Assembly: GCA_937894805.1 (NCBI GenBank)
Contig: CALAYR010000104.1
Span: 1 to 5,846 of the forward strand
Origin: an uncultured Acidimicrobiaceae bacterium
GTDB taxonomy: Bacteria; Actinomycetota; Acidimicrobiia; Acidimicrobiales; RAAP-2
Direction: 5' to 3'
DNA length: 5,846 nucleotides
This document shows, one piece after another, positions 5,639-5,846 of this stretch. The notes beneath the pieces were generated by a model, which ran no database searches, was not told the origin of the DNA, and worked only from the letters and a program-made list of their open reading frames with translations. The translations under genes and the position numbers were made by a program. The first letter of the stretch is position 1. Each line of letters starts with the position of its first letter.

Positions 5639-5658
5639 TTGCCACAGTTCGATGGCAA
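5639..5658. promoter_or_regulatory. inverted repeat in the phzF/EEP divergent gap
   Basis: TTGCCA (5639-5644) and TGGCAA (5653-5658) are perfect 6-bp arms around 8 bases, centred in the 49-base gap between divergent start codons. CCCTA (5629-5633) and TAGGG (5666-5670) form a nested outer pair, although the outer TAGGG is also the ribosome binding site of the plus-strand gene. This could be an operator controlling both genes. No confident -10 or -35 element is visible. Confidence 0.35.
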
Positions 5659-5665
5659 ACCGGCG

Positions 5666-5670
5666 TAGGG
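5666..5670 (+). promoter_or_regulatory. ribosome binding site of the EEP-family gene
   Basis: TAGGG ends 7 bases before the GTG at 5678. The TAG inside it is an in-frame stop, so no earlier start is possible, and the GTG is the only candidate near the conserved N-terminus. Confidence 0.6.
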
Positions 5671-5677
5671 TGCTCAC

Positions 5678-5846
5678 GTGCTTGTCGCTACCGCAAACAT
5701 TCACGCTGGCGTCGATGGCTACGGACGGCGGACCAACGTAGTCTCCGAGCTTCTGGAACTTCACGCCGACTTGCTCTTCGTACAGGAACTGTGGCGTGGT
5801 GACGCCGAGGATCAATTCTCGCTGCTGCGGGAACGGCTGAAATTAC
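5678..5846 (+). CDS. endonuclease/exonuclease/phosphatase (EEP) family protein, 3'-truncated
   Basis: The frame from the GTG at 5678 stays open to the window edge (56 codons). The translation starts VLVATANIHAGVDGYGRR and continues to LHADLLFVQELWRG. This matches the N-terminus of the EEP superfamily (DNase I/exonuclease III-like metal-dependent phosphodiesterases): strand 1 with the conserved Asn (N7), then the Gln-Glu motif whose Glu (E37) binds the catalytic metal. An in-frame stop 12 bases upstream fixes the start. It is divergent from phzF with a 49-base gap. No signal peptide is visible. The substrate (DNA, RNA, phospholipid or inositol phosphate) cannot be decided because the catalytic His and C-terminal motifs are beyond the window. 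Confidence 0.8.
   Translation, partial: MLVATANIHAGVDGYGRRTNVVSELLELHADLLFVQELWRGDAEDQFSLLRERLKL

Noticed and set aside
5629..5658. Ten-residue TTG-start extension of the PhzF-family protein
   Set aside because: TTG is a rare start, no ribosome binding site precedes it, and the extension would fill most of the divergent promoter gap.

Overview
This 5.8 kb window is gene-dense bacterial chromosome with little intergenic space. It most likely comes from an actinobacterium. The reasons are the moderately high G+C; the C4 zinc-ribbon/coiled-coil gene followed by a CobC-like histidine phosphatase, an arrangement I recall from Mycobacterium (Rv2229c-Rv2228c); a haloalkane dehalogenase close to the mycobacterial Rv2296 type; and a DUF2889 protein of a kind I associate with Acidimicrobiia. 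The placement within Acidimicrobiia is a guess.

Left to right: (1) the 3' end of an ABC exporter half-transporter (1-800, +), CydC-like, with the last membrane helices and a complete but degenerate ATPase domain. (2) An aldo/keto reductase (790-1773, -), whose stop overlaps the ABC gene tail to tail. (3) A regulatory region (1774-1980) with three alternating ATTGG/CCAAT half-sites two helical turns apart and a very stable hairpin. (4) A subfamily-I haloalkane dehalogenase (1981-2898, +), transcribed divergently from the reductase. (5) A compact minus-strand operon, in transcription order: PhzF-family protein (5628-4822), zinc-ribbon coiled-coil protein (4792-4076), histidine phosphatase (4082-3498) and DUF2889 protein (3476-2895). 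Its last stop codon overlaps the dehalogenase stop by 4 bases. (6) The start of an endonuclease/exonuclease/phosphatase-family gene (5678-end, +), divergent from phzF.

The dehalogenase and reductase share one control region. A plausible but unproven link is that the dehalogenase releases an alcohol and the reductase handles the derived aldehyde or ketone. The minus-strand operon looks like housekeeping or maintenance functions.

I see no mobile element, CRISPR array, tRNA or rRNA, and no convincing new multi-gene system. The most unusual signals are at nucleotide level: the phased half-sites and leader hairpin upstream of the dehalogenase, and a 21-base motif repeated around two stop-to-start junctions of the operon. 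One copy of that motif carries an 8-base insertion that is an inverted copy of the adjacent gene start.
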